DNA from: Capniomyces stellatus
Lineage: Eukaryota; Kickxellomycota; Harpellomycetes; Harpellales; Legeriomycetaceae
Direction: 5' to 3'
DNA: 64,000 bases
Assembly (NCBI GenBank): GCA_001661515.1
Contig: LUVW01000004.1
Location: forward strand, 392,258 to 456,257
Shown: positions 1-10,219 of the stretch, piece after piece
Position numbering within the stretch: position 1 is the stretch's first letter
Layout: the number at the start of each line of letters is the position of its first letter
The notes under the pieces: model-generated
What the model saw: the letters and a program-made list of their open reading frames with translations, nothing else
Told to the model about the DNA's origin: nothing
Databases searched by the model: none
Position numbers and translations under genes: made by a program

Positions 1-1537
1 GCTCGGCTTTTCTAACATCCGAGTCGAAGGCAGCAACAGAAACTCTACTATCCGTCTAGCACACACCCGTGTTTCTGCTATACTTCCAAGAGCCTTTGAC
101 ATAAACCCCATCAGCGTCATTCTCATTACTCCAAACAGAGCTACACACAAAAAAACATTTTCTGGCTGGAATTCATGACTTCCTCCCAAACTATCCCCCA
201 TTGCACCAACAACAACTGCCCACAGTGCAATGAAAGCAGCCATTTGAACCAACTGGGATGACACAAAGTACAACGCCCCCTTGGCGCCCTTTAATGACAC
301 AGCCTTTGTCAGACACTTTTGCTCGCTACTACGGATTTTAGCTAGCTTTCCAATGATGGGTGCATCCCATGCATTGGCTTTTACAGTCTCAATTCCATCC
401 AACACATTTGTCATGTAGTCTATCCTCTCGTCTCTATATTTTGCTGTCTGCTCTCTAGCACTGTTAAACATTCTTGAAATGTAAGTTTGAACTGGAATTA
501 AAACCAGGTACACCCCAAGCCCCACCAACCCAACTGCCCCCACGTTTTTGACGATAAAATACATTATTATTACTGATTCAACTGGCCCCAGCCACAGATA
601 GTTGAAAAATGGCGATCCGTTTTCAAAGGGCTGAACGTCATTTAGTATAATGTTGATGGTTTTATCGACAGACTCTGATTCTATCATCGGCACCGTTAAT
701 GCCTTTTTATACAATAACGCAATTAATCCAGTCCGAACCTGGAACCCTGATCTGATCACCGGGAAAAAATAGTAATGGCGAACCACTCCTGCCATAAACA
801 CACACGCACACAGCCCAACTGCATTCAGGTACCCCTAATCCAATCAATGCACACAGTTCAGTTTCTTTGCTATTATCTTTAATTTTTGCTACTGTTGATA
901 ATACAGATCAAAAATAAAGTCTAAAACACACAAAAAAACAAAAAAAAAAAACAGACAAACAAACACATACACGTACACACAAAATCAGTAAATTGTATGA
1001 ACGTACCTCTTTTGCTGCAATATCAGGCACCCTAAAAAACCTTATCAGGTTTCCCAAAAACACTGCCTGCCCAACCTTAAAGCACGACTCGATAAGCCCA
1101 AACATCCCTCCAACAAAAATCCCATTCCCCACAACCTTGAAAATAACCCACCACAGCGAATTTCTTCCGATATTGACCTCGTTCTCCCACGCCTTGTTGA
1201 ACCTCTTTGATATCTCGTCGCAGTCGTCCTTCTTATCAAGTCTTGCCAGGATTTCTGGCCTTATACCCAACCCCTTACGCCCAATGTCCCAAACCAATTC
1301 TGTACTCCAACCAAACGTCAGCAGCTGCAATATTGTTGCATCACATATCCCGCTGATTCTTTTGGCTTCTGTTTCTTGTAAACTATTGTCAGTATCTTCG
1401 TCACTACTATCACTGTCTGCATTATTTATCACCTTATTGATATCAATACCACTAAACCATCCCTTCTCTATTAATCCTGTATCCGTCTCATTGGCTTTGT
1501 GCCTTGTCTTACTTTCTGTATTTGTCTCTTGCGTCAT
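1..1537 (-). CDS. ABCC (MRP-type) ABC transporter, 5' part, truncated by window edge
   Basis: Two exons are visible: 1537..1007 and 834..1 (intron 1006..835, donor GTACGT, acceptor TTAG, phase 0). They give the first 455 residues. Residues 1-177 hold an acidic Ser/Asp-rich start, then the ABCC-type linker (LLTFGWSTELVWDIGRKG and a following Asp/Glu-rich stretch). Exon 2 is the first transmembrane domain, with the ABCC hallmarks RTGLIALLYKKAL, NDVQPFE, YLWLGP, IPVQTYISR and DERIDYMTNVLDGIETVKA followed by NAWD. Members of this family export conjugates or drugs across the plasma or vacuolar membrane using ATP. The nucleotide-binding domains lie beyond the left edge, so full length and substrate cannot be judged. 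The start is the first ATG of an open exon with no upstream in-frame extension. The ABCC assignment is firm; the subgroup is not. Confidence 0.85.
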
Positions 1538-3724
1538 ATTGTTATTTGATTCGTTGTTTTCTTTTGTGTTAGCATCGGTATATCTTGTGATCCGTATACC
1601 ACAAGCTACAAACTCTTTAATTTGATTGATTCAAGCCAAGTATCTTGTTGTGCTCTAGTGTTATATTGGTATTTTCTTTATTTACGGAGCGTAAGTCTCT
1701 TCCTTTCCTTTTTAATAATATAATATTTTTATTGTTTCCTATAGTTTGTAAACTAAATTCCAGTCTGTATCGTTAGCGTAAAGAAAAAAGGGTAAAAGGG
1801 TAAAGATGTTTGTAGAACTTCAAAGTTAGAAAAAAGGTAGAGCGAAAAGGTAGAGCGAAAAGGACAAAACGGTAAAAAAAAAGGATGGAGAGGACAAGAG
1901 GCACGAAATGAATGGGAAATAAAGAGATGAAAAGGCGAGGAGCAATGTTATACTAATAAAGCCATTTTTTTTTTGGATCCATAATATTTTGATATCTTGT
2001 GCCTTTGTGGGTTTGCTACACCATTTATTGCTATAAAAAAAACTGTGCACTAACTCTTTTGTTTTTTCCTCGCCTTTTTTTTAAAACTTTATTCTTTGGG
2101 ATATGTTTTTTATATTCAGAGAAAAAAACCCCTTTGCTTTTACTCTGTAAGATATTTTCACCCATTTGTTTTTCGATAGTTGTACTCTGATTGCAGCAAA
2201 TTCCTTCTGAATCAGCAAGCAAGCTCAGCTTTAATTAATCTACATTTCTATGACACAGACAGTCTAAGCACACCTTTAATTAGTATTTGGTATGACTTCG
2301 CTAGCTTTGATTAGCTGTTTACTCGACAATTCTATTGCTAAGCTTCCTTGCTTTGCTGCTCCTATTAAACCTAATCAAGTGTTTATTATTTCCAACAGTT
2401 TCAAAATTTAGAAAAGTACAAACAAAACCCCAGTTGTTTTTGAATACTTTATTTGTATTTCGTTTATAAATATTCTAAATCTAACTCGATTCGCTTTTAG
2501 TTTCAATATGTGTAACAATCCACTCTCACTTTACAGTCATTTTACGTGGAATATAGTTAAGAAACCTTATTAGACTACTCAACATTTCCTATTCTTTTTA
2601 ATACTAAATTGGCATTCCCTATTTTGGTTGGCTAAATCTGACACTTAATGTAACCTTGAAATTCGTCTCGTTTTACTAAGCAAATATACCTTTTACATTA
2701 AAATTAACAAATCTTTCTAGTCCCAACAAAAAAACAAACATCAGTTTCAATATAAAAAAAACAGACATCACTTGCTTATAACAGTTTAACAAAAACCCAA
2801 TCCCATTAACCATAACCACACCAACAAGGTTTTCACAGTCCAGAATTTCATTAACCGAGTTGAGATTTCTTCCCCAACGCCGAAAAGCTAATGCATACCG
2901 CCGAATCCAGCTTTGTTGCGTATTTTATAACATGACTCTGTTGTTCACCACCCCCCTCTACTCAACAATCATTTTTGTTGGTTATAATCATATGGTAGCA
3001 AATAAAAAAAATAAAGACCAAGTGTAGTATAGGATAAGGTATCACCAAACAACCGCATCGGCATGTGTACTCGCTCTATTGTTAAACCACAGGCTTAAAG
3101 TTTATATGATGTATTCATAATGGTTAGATTTGATCACACTTTGAAGAATGTATAATGTGGTGTTTTGTTGTAAATCCAACAATGTTAGATATACCAGTTG
3201 ATTGTAAAAAAAAAATGGAAATGGAAGAAAAAAATATTCATTTGCCGCAATTTAGGCCCCAAAAGTAACAGAATCCAGACTTTGAAATAAACAAATAACC
3301 AGCCTATTGGTTTATCTGGCTTGATCTCATGGTGTATAATGCAAACACAATTTCAAGCCCCGTAGCTAGCTAAAAAAGAGTATGCCTACGATAAATTCCC
3401 AGTAGTTGTGCTGACGTACACTTTCAAGTACATGACTTGGTATTTGGGGGAAACAATTATAGTCTTGCCGGTATGCTATTTATGTTATACACTATGTGTT
3501 GTTTAAGTTTTGATATAAGACATGTAGTTTGCATTGTAAAACACAAACCATCTATATTAGCACCAATGTATAAATGTAAGCTTGAAAGAAGTTGTAGCCA
3601 GTTTACATCCATTTTAAAAACCAGCTCTAAAATCGCATACGAGTCCAAGCTAAAACAAGTGCAATTAAAGCTGAAAAAACGCTCAAAGAGAACAAAAAGT
3701 ATTATTTAAAGTAGAAATATTTAA
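1538..3724. other. Intergenic, divergent promoters
   Basis: This 2.2 kb AT-rich stretch lies head-to-head between the ABC transporter (minus) and the first MFS gene (plus), so it should hold both promoters. It contains many A/T homopolymers and a short direct repeat (AAAAGGTAGAGCG twice, about 1835-1862). A 90-codon ATG frame at 3437-3709 has no recognisable domain and ends just before the MFS start; I do not call it. No RNA gene is visible. Confidence 0.6.
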
Positions 3725-5206
3725 ATGAGTCCAGCTAAAGCAGAGATAGATCATGAAATTGGAAATACAGCCGAGGACGCTATACAACTAGAGACATCTA
3801 CGACCGTCAACATAGAGGAAGAGCTTAGTGAATCTGACAAAGAGGTGGTGGCCAAGTACTTGAGGAAAATAGACTTGAGAGTCATACCCATAATATACCT
3901 GCTTTATGTGTCAGCATCGATGGACCGCGGTAATATTGGTGCTGCTTTGGTTAATGGGCTGGTCGAGGGATTGAATATGAGCAGTGTTGAGGAGGGGAAT
4001 GCTGTGTCGCTGTTAATTATAACGTATATTATTTTCCAAGTACCATCAAACTACTGTCTAAACATAGTGATGCCAAAGATATGGTTCACTTTCATTGCTT
4101 GCGGCTGGTCCATTTCGTGTATGTGCTTGGCACTTTCGAAAAACACTACCCAGTTTATAGTCATACGGCTGTTTATCGGCGCCTTTGAGGCTGGGTTTAC
4201 TCCGGGAGTTATTGCATATACTTCGTATTGGTATACTCGCGAAGAAGTTGGGCCAAGAATGTCTGTGATATTCTCTGCTTTGCCACTATCCGGAGTTGTT
4301 GGAAGCCTGATATCGGGCTCGTTGGTTAGTTTTCAGATAGGAGGCCTGACGAGGTACCAGAATCTGTTCATTTTCAGCGGTCTTATTACGCTGGTGATAT
4401 CCATAATATCGTTTTTTATCATCCAAAACTTTCCAGAGACATCAAATATGTTCACAAAAAGAGAAAAGGAACTGGCTATAAGGAGAATAAGCGCAAGCCA
4501 AGGGATGGCATCAAAGTCAAACATTACAAAAAAGGTTGCTATATCAGCATTACTCGATTGGAAACTATGGCTGTTTTGTGTCATTGGCTTTGCAAACACG
4601 GGCAGCTCGGTAATACTTACTCTATTTAGTCCCAAAATAATCAAGGAAATGGATTTCACAGGAGTTGAGTCAACGTACTTGTCGGCAATTCCATCATTTG
4701 CCGGATTTGTTGGCTCGTTGGTTTGTGCATTTGTACTAAAAAAGTTTCCGTACTTTAGCAAGGTGCTATCTTTTGGGATAATATCGATACTGTCGTTTTT
4801 GATAGTAGCATATTCTACCAACACTGCACTGAAGCTAACATTCATCACTTTGGCAGGCTATTCTGTTTTCTCGACAATCCCTCTTGTTATGGCATGGATG
4901 TCTGTAAATTCTGGAAGTACATCAAAAATACTGGTATCTTCTGCCATTTACATGTCAGTTGTCAGTATCGCTGGCATCGCATTTCCGTATCTTTACACAA
5001 CAGATTCTGCCCCAGAGTATAAAGCAGGCAACATTTTAAATACTACCATGCTATTAGCTTCGCTGCTATCATGTGTTATTTTGTGGTATCATTTTTCAAC
5101 ACAAAACAAGAAACGCGAAAGCAATAAAGCGTGTACACAGCAACTTGGTGATAGATATCAACATGAAATGGCAGACCTGCACCCCCAATTCCGCTACCAC
5201 CTCTAG
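3725..5206 (+). CDS. MFS transporter, anion:cation symporter (Dal5/Tna1-like) family, intronless paralogue
   Basis: A single uninterrupted frame encodes 493 residues with about 12 hydrophobic segments. After a polar N-terminus come the family marks: RKIDLRVIPIIYLLYVSASM then DRGNIGAALVNGL (helix 1 and loop), VPSNYCLNIV, GWSISCMCLALS, RLFIGAFEAGFTPGVIAYTS, YWYTREEVGPRMS, and the C-terminal HPQFRYHL. Relatives move small organic anions such as allantoate, nicotinate or other vitamins with protons across the plasma membrane; the substrate is not predictable here. Compared with the four paralogues at 14-32 kb it lacks both introns: the first site (after YIIFQ, before VPSN) and the second (before the RYQNLFIF segment) are read straight through. 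This fits intron loss or a retrocopy. Its sequence is the most divergent of the five. Family call is firm. Confidence 0.9.
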   Translation: MSPAKAEIDHEIGNTAEDAIQLETSTTVNIEEELSESDKEVVAKYLRKIDLRVIPIIYLLYVSASMDRGNIGAALVNGLVEGLNMSSVEEGNAVSLLIITYIIFQVPSNYCLNIVMPKIWFTFIACGWSISCMCLALSKNTTQFIVIRLFIGAFEAGFTPGVIAYTSYWYTREEVGPRMSVIFSALPLSGVVGSLISGSLVSFQIGGLTRYQNLFIFSGLITLVISIISFFIIQNFPETSNMFTKREKELAIRRISASQGMASKSNITKKVAISALLDWKLWLFCVIGFANTGSSVILTLFSPKIIKEMDFTGVESTYLSAIPSFAGFVGSLVCAFVLKKFPYFSKVLSFGIISILSFLIVAYSTNTALKLTFITLAGYSVFSTIPLVMAWMSVNSGSTSKILVSSAIYMSVVSIAGIAFPYLYTTDSAPEYKAGNILNTTMLLASLLSCVILWYHFSTQNKKRESNKACTQQLGDRYQHEMADLHPQFRYHL

Positions 5207-6409
5207 ATTATGTACATTGTGTGATTTTATAGAAATTCCGAAGGCTTTTTAACAAACCGGCTTGACTTGTATTATCACTAGATTAAAAAAAACACTAGGT
5301 TAAAAAAAACATTTAATTCAGAAAATAAACACTTAATTCAGAAAATAAACCACATTATGAAAAAAAAAAACAAAAAAAAAAAAAAACCACTAGGCATTTT
5401 TGCAGCCATTAGTATCACGATATTATGGATTTATGTGCGTGTGGTTCTGCAGCTTGAAGTAAACTTGCGTGAACCTTTTCTTAAAATAAAATTGCATAAC
5501 TAATAATCACTTGACCCACTGTGCGTTTTTTTTGAAGGCAAAAAGTGCTCGACTTGCTTAACCAAACTAGTCAATGGTGGCGTTGGCTAGTAAGCATTGT
5601 TTTATCTTCTGATTCGTCAATTAAACTATATACAGGGTATTCACTCTGATAATCATGCGGACTGGTGGTATGTTTAAGTAGTTTTGCAAAAGGCAAGTGT
5701 TGCAAACGCAAGCAAGTTGTAACAACGAGTAAAGAAAGTTAAGCCGGTATTGTCCAATGAAAACGCATCACCTTTCCTCATTGAGGTATTTTTGTTTTTA
5801 AAAAAAAAGCAGCACACTGAAATGGGATTAAACCAAACCCCCCAATACTTTGAACGCTTAAATTAAGGTTTCTTAAGTCAATAAATGTTTTGAAAAGGAC
5901 TTTGGAAATAAAACTTGCCTTGGAAAAACGGGGGCATTTTGTTTTTTTTATTGAAACAGAACGGGTGCATTTTGGTTAAAAATAAAAACATCAGAAACGC
6001 GGTATTTGAAGCAAAGGCTGTGATTTTATTGAAAGTTGCAAATAATCAAATGGAAAGCGTATAACTCGTAAAAAGGAGAAATAGTCCCATCACACGGAAT
6101 TGTTGTTCTTAAACGAATACGAACAGTCGAAGAAAATATCAAACATCAAGGATAAATTTCTAGAAAAGCGAGTTTTATTATTATTGAAAGAAAGTAGTAA
6201 TTCAGTGTTAATTGTCTTGCTATTGGAGCATATATGGTAGACATATAAATGGGCAATTAGAGCGAATAGACGAATTGGACGGACATAGCGTGCACAGCAA
6301 ACCTTTCCTTTAAGGAAAAGAGAAGAAGAAATGAAATATTAACAGATTGAAGTAGAGATAGGATTGTAAAAAGGCAAAAAAGTAACAAAAAAGCAAAGAA
6401 GCAAAAAAA
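5207..6409. other. Intergenic with short direct repeat
   Basis: This AT-rich spacer lies between two plus-strand genes. An 18-base unit ending CAGAAAATAAAC occurs twice (5313-5330 and 5333-5350), followed by long A runs at about 5359-5385, probably the 3' end of the MFS transcript. From about 6290 the sequence becomes purine-rich, as expected of the leader of the downstream gene. No gene or RNA is seen. Confidence 0.55.
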
Positions 6410-8494
6410 ATGAAGTGCTTGAATTGCAAGTCGAATTTAAAAGAGGGCTTCTGCATTGATTGCGTGGATGAAAGGTAGGCAACATATGCTAAAATAGAAG
6501 TTTTAATGGTGCCGAGTATAAATGGGCAAAAGAATGGAGTGGAGTTGGTAAAATGGTATTTTTGGTATATGCATTGTTGGAGGTGAGGAGGCGAGAAATG
6601 ATGTTAGCAATAAGGGGACGGCTAAAGTAGAATAAATGTGACGTTTGGTTTGGCAAAATAGACTGCATTTCAATGGATTGTTGGTATCAAAAGTAAATGT
6701 AAGCGCAATAGAGAATGCGGTGAAGAGAAGATATTATAAAGAGGATGGGAAAGTCGGAGTAGCAACGTTGAAAAGCAGAATAAAGGAGCTGAATGAAAAG
6801 ATAAAACGAAAAGAGATGGAGTTGAAAAGAAAAAGGGCATTGGAAATCCAAGGTAAGAACTAAAGAAGGGAAGGAGGGGGGATAGAAATGAAGTGTTGGT
6901 TTTTGGGATTAGAGAGGAGCTGAAAATAAAAAATGCAAACTGTGGTTAGGAAAGAAAAAGGTTGAAGAAACAGAAAGGCAGGTTGCGAAAAAGAAGGCAG
7001 GGATTATATCAACACATCAAGAAGCGATGCGAAAGTATCAGAAAAAGCACGAAGAGAGGTATGAGGAGTTAAAAGAGGCAAAGGCGAAAAGCCGAGAAGG
7101 CCGGGAGCAGTTACGGGCAGCACAGTCGACATTACTAGGGGAGGTTTGTCACGCGATAAAGCTGCAGCTGGATGGAAGCCTTGGGCTTGCAGAGTACAAG
7201 AGCTACAGTTCGCACGTGTCACAAGAGAGGAGCAGGAATTTTGGGTTTGGGTTTGGGTTTGGGTTTGGGGAGGGAGGGGGTATAGTAGATGGCAGTATTG
7301 ATAGCAACAAGATTGGCAACGGAATTGGCAACAACAGCACTAGTGACAACAGCATTGGTGTTATTAGCAATAGTAGCGGTAGCAAGGGCACAGAGAGTTT
7401 TGAGATCAAGACAAAGTCGAGTGTTTCTAGTGACAGGGGTTTTTACGAGAGACAATTTGGTGGTGGTAGTATGGATAGTGTGGATCAAAGGGGCGTGGCT
7501 GGAGTTGACCTGATTAAACCCTCGATATTTGGATTTGTTTGGCCAGAGGCAGGAAAATGGAAAAGTAAGCAAACACGTATTATTATTGGTTGATTGATTG
7601 GCCAGAGTATAATAGACAGTTAACAAATAATAAATAAAACACCTTTTGTGGATAGAGCTGCCTGTGGACCAAATAAACGCAACAGTAAGTGCAGTTGTAC
7701 AGCTGTGTCGAGTTATTTTCAACTATATGGATACAGACCCGCCCTTTACAATGTTTCAAAAGGAAGGAAACGTGTACATCAACTCTAGATGGAGAAAAAA
7801 TAGCAAATCGCAAGTATTAAAGTTTAGTATATACATGAATGAATAAGTATGCTATCTTGGTATATATTTTGGTATACATTTTGGAGTTGTGAGGTTGGAG
7901 TTATGGTTGGTTTTGACTAATAATTTGTTTTTTGGGTTGGGTGGTGGTTTATGGAAATGTAATACTGGTGAATTAGGTCGTTTGCTTTGTTTCTGACAAG
8001 CGAAAAGACAAACATTGGGGAGTTTATAATTGGGCTGTCCATGCTAATATGTAGTATCAACTACTTGTGCAACAAACATGGGCTACGGGTATCAACAAGA
8101 AGCCTGAACAAGGCAATTGAGAACATTCGAAATGTAGTTTCGGTGTTTGTAAACCAAGAGTAAGAATATAAAAAAAAATGATTAATCGGAATAAATTTCT
8201 ATATTTATATTTTATGGTATTTATTAATACAAAACAGTAAACTAAGTCATATTTTGACCATTTATGAAATGTAATAGTAAAACCAAGAGTAGATTGAATT
8301 TTTTTGCGGACTTTTCGGTTGTTGTTGACCAGACGGCCCAGCTGTTTTTCGGTGGCAGTAGTAGTGGTGGTGGTGGAAGGTGGAGAAGTAACGATATGAT
8401 TTTCAGGCTGGGGATTAATCAGATGTTGCTAGATGAACATATATGGGAGGATGTGGATTCTGCCGGTTTAGATGAGCCGTGGGATTTTGTATAA
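6410..8494 (+). CDS. ATG14: ATG14-like autophagy PI3-kinase subunit
   Basis: Six exons join in frame to 474 residues: 6410-6474, 6662-6852, 6950-7564, 7656-7809, 7977-8159, 8278-8494. The N-terminus has the paired-cysteine motif of Atg14/Barkor (C3, C6, C15, C18 in MKCLNCKSN and FCIDC). It is followed by a long Lys/Glu-rich coiled coil (about residues 40-150), a Gly/Ser/Asn linker with a GFGFGF run, then the conserved C-terminal block starting LPVDQINATVSAVVQLC and containing FIIGLSMLICSINYLC. It ends in an acidic, Trp-containing tail (HIWEDVDSAG). Atg14 recruits Vps34-Vps15-Beclin to autophagosome formation sites; UVRAG/Vps38 is the closest alternative but normally lacks the N-terminal Cys pairs. 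Intron 4 (7810-7976) works only with a GC donor (GCAAGT) and acceptor TTAG: the GT donors I tested break the frame. Other intron phases (2, 1, 1, 2, 2) all match across junctions. Confidence 0.72.
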
Positions 8495-8994
8495 CCCCCC
8501 CCCCTCACCCCCAAGTAACACACCTTTGTGAATATTATCAACTCAAACTCCCTACTCAACAATCCCATTCACTCTTCCTCCCCTTAGACTAATGGACCGT
8601 AAGAGTCGTATGTCGATTTATTTGTATTATAACGTTTATTTATTTAGTACTGCTAGTTGATACCTTCATTGGTTGTTGTATGTAGAGGAAAGAAAAAGAA
8701 GAGAAATGATGTGTATGCAAGTAAATTGATTCAAACATAACCTGTTTTAATTAGGCTTTTTGTTTTATTATGTATATTTATATTCTCGCTTTTAAGACCT
8801 GTAAAATACAAAGTCAATAAAATCACGTGAAATTTAAAGCTAAGATCATTGTAAGATTAGAAAATGTAAAAGTGTAAAAAAGTAAAAAAAGTAAAAAAGT
8901 AATAAAAACAAACTAGTAAATGAATTAGCGAAAGGGTAAATCTAATGGATGTTGATGATATGCGTTTATTATTGCAAATGTAGTTTATGAGTAA
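8495..8994. other. Convergent intergenic region starting with a C10 run
   Basis: Ten Cs (8495-8504) begin directly after the TAA stop of the ATG14-like gene, followed by more C-rich sequence to about 8512. The rest is AT-rich and contains AAAAGT-type short repeats near 8870-8905. The genes on both sides end here, so it should contain two polyadenylation regions. No gene is seen. Confidence 0.6.
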
Positions 8995-9576
8995 TCACAA
9001 ATCAGGTCTAGTCGGGCCACTGCGACTGGAAATACCACGATCGCTGCTGTTGGCAGAGCCAAGATCTCCTTGAAGCTTCTCAAAGTCTTTAGTTTGGTGC
9101 TTGATAAGCTTCTGTTTGTTGAGAGCACTGCTCTTTTCGACAATTTCCAAAAGTTTTGCATGTTCATGTCGCTTCTGAAACAAACACGCCTGACGAACAA
9201 TTACCGAAAACAACACAAATCCACCAACACTATAATTTCCCGCACTCAGCACCGACCCCTTCTGCAAAAACCTCAACAACCCCGTCGACAACCCCAACCC
9301 TATCCCATACATCAATCCCTCCCTCGAACACGGCAACCCCGGAGAACTCTTAAACTCCTCCCAACTCTGCGAACGCACTGCTTGCATAACCGTCTTGGCC
9401 TCTCGCTTCTTCCCAGGCCTCTCTTTCTCCCCAACTAACCCCCCTGGCTCTTCCCCAGCAGAATCCTGATTCCCGATTCCACCTTTGAAATCGTGCTGTG
9501 AAAGCTTTGGAATTGCTCCCTGCTGGCTTGAAACAGGAGTATCCTCGGTCTCTACCTCTGGATTGCTGCTTTTCAT
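8995..9576 (-). CDS. COX20: COX20-like cytochrome c oxidase assembly protein
   Basis: A single exon gives 193 residues. The core matches the COX20/FAM36A family: SWEEFKSSPGLPCSREGLMYG leads into a first membrane helix (about 90-107, GIGLGLSTGLLRF), a short loop containing GNYSVGG, a second helix (about 120-135), then the Cys plus basic motif RQACLFQKRHE and a charged tail. COX20 is an inner mitochondrial membrane chaperone for newly made Cox2. Length agrees with fungal members (about 200 residues). The first 65 residues are polar and Gly/Glu-rich, without an obvious amphipathic presequence. The start is the only upstream ATG in frame. It converges with the ATG14-like gene and shares its strand with the PP2A gene upstream. 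Confidence 0.8.
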   Translation of the reverse strand: MKSSNPEVETEDTPVSSQQGAIPKLSQHDFKGGIGNQDSAGEEPGGLVGEKERPGKKREAKTVMQAVRSQSWEEFKSSPGLPCSREGLMYGIGLGLSTGLLRFLQKGSVLSAGNYSVGGFVLFSVIVRQACLFQKRHEHAKLLEIVEKSSALNKQKLIKHQTKDFEKLQGDLGSANSSDRGISSRSGPTRPDL

Positions 9577-10219
9577 ATTTATTTACTTGTTTTTCAAATC
9601 TGTTTGTAATACTATGCATACATGTACATGTATACGTTTGCAAATGAAGACGGATGAAATCTGGATTTCGAATTGAAATAATTAAGGGAACAAACTACAG
9701 AGTAGAGTTTATCTGTTTCGTCCTTTTCCTCTTAAAGCTTCGAGGTATTGGAATTGTTCCTGTTTTTTTTTATTGTTTTTTTTTGAATTCAATAATTGAA
9801 AAATAAAAAGTTGCCTAGATAAAACCCAGTTTGATTTGATTTTATTTTTTTTACTTGATTTTATCTTTGATTTAGCCCACGATAATGATAGGTGTGGGTA
9901 AAGAGTGATTAAGCCTGTTGTTAAAATCACGACAAAAGTTTAAAGAAAGAAAAAAAAAGCGAAATGGGAATGAGGAGTAGCTGGCCAATCAACCATCATC
10001 TACCCGAATTGAAAAAAAAATGAAAAAACCACTACCAAAATAGTTGTCAACTTTAATTTTAATAAGCAATAAAATTTATTTATTTGGTTATTAATGTGAT
10101 TGGTAATAGGATATATTGGAATAAATGGAACGATAATAAAAAGAAAAAGAGGAAGAAAAAGAAAGGAAAAAAAGAAAAAAAGAAAAAAAGGGGATCAACA
10201 AGAATAAGGAGAGGGGAGA
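9577..10219. other. Intergenic, COX20 promoter and PP2A 3' region
   Basis: This 640-base AT-rich spacer lies upstream of COX20 on the minus strand and downstream of the PP2A gene. A nearly pure purine tract of AAAAAG-type units runs from about 10138 to 10195. I see no coding frame. Confidence 0.55.

Noticed and set aside
3437..3709. A 90-codon ATG frame just upstream of the first MFS gene
   Set aside because: No domain, ordinary intergenic composition, and it occupies the expected promoter and leader of the downstream gene.
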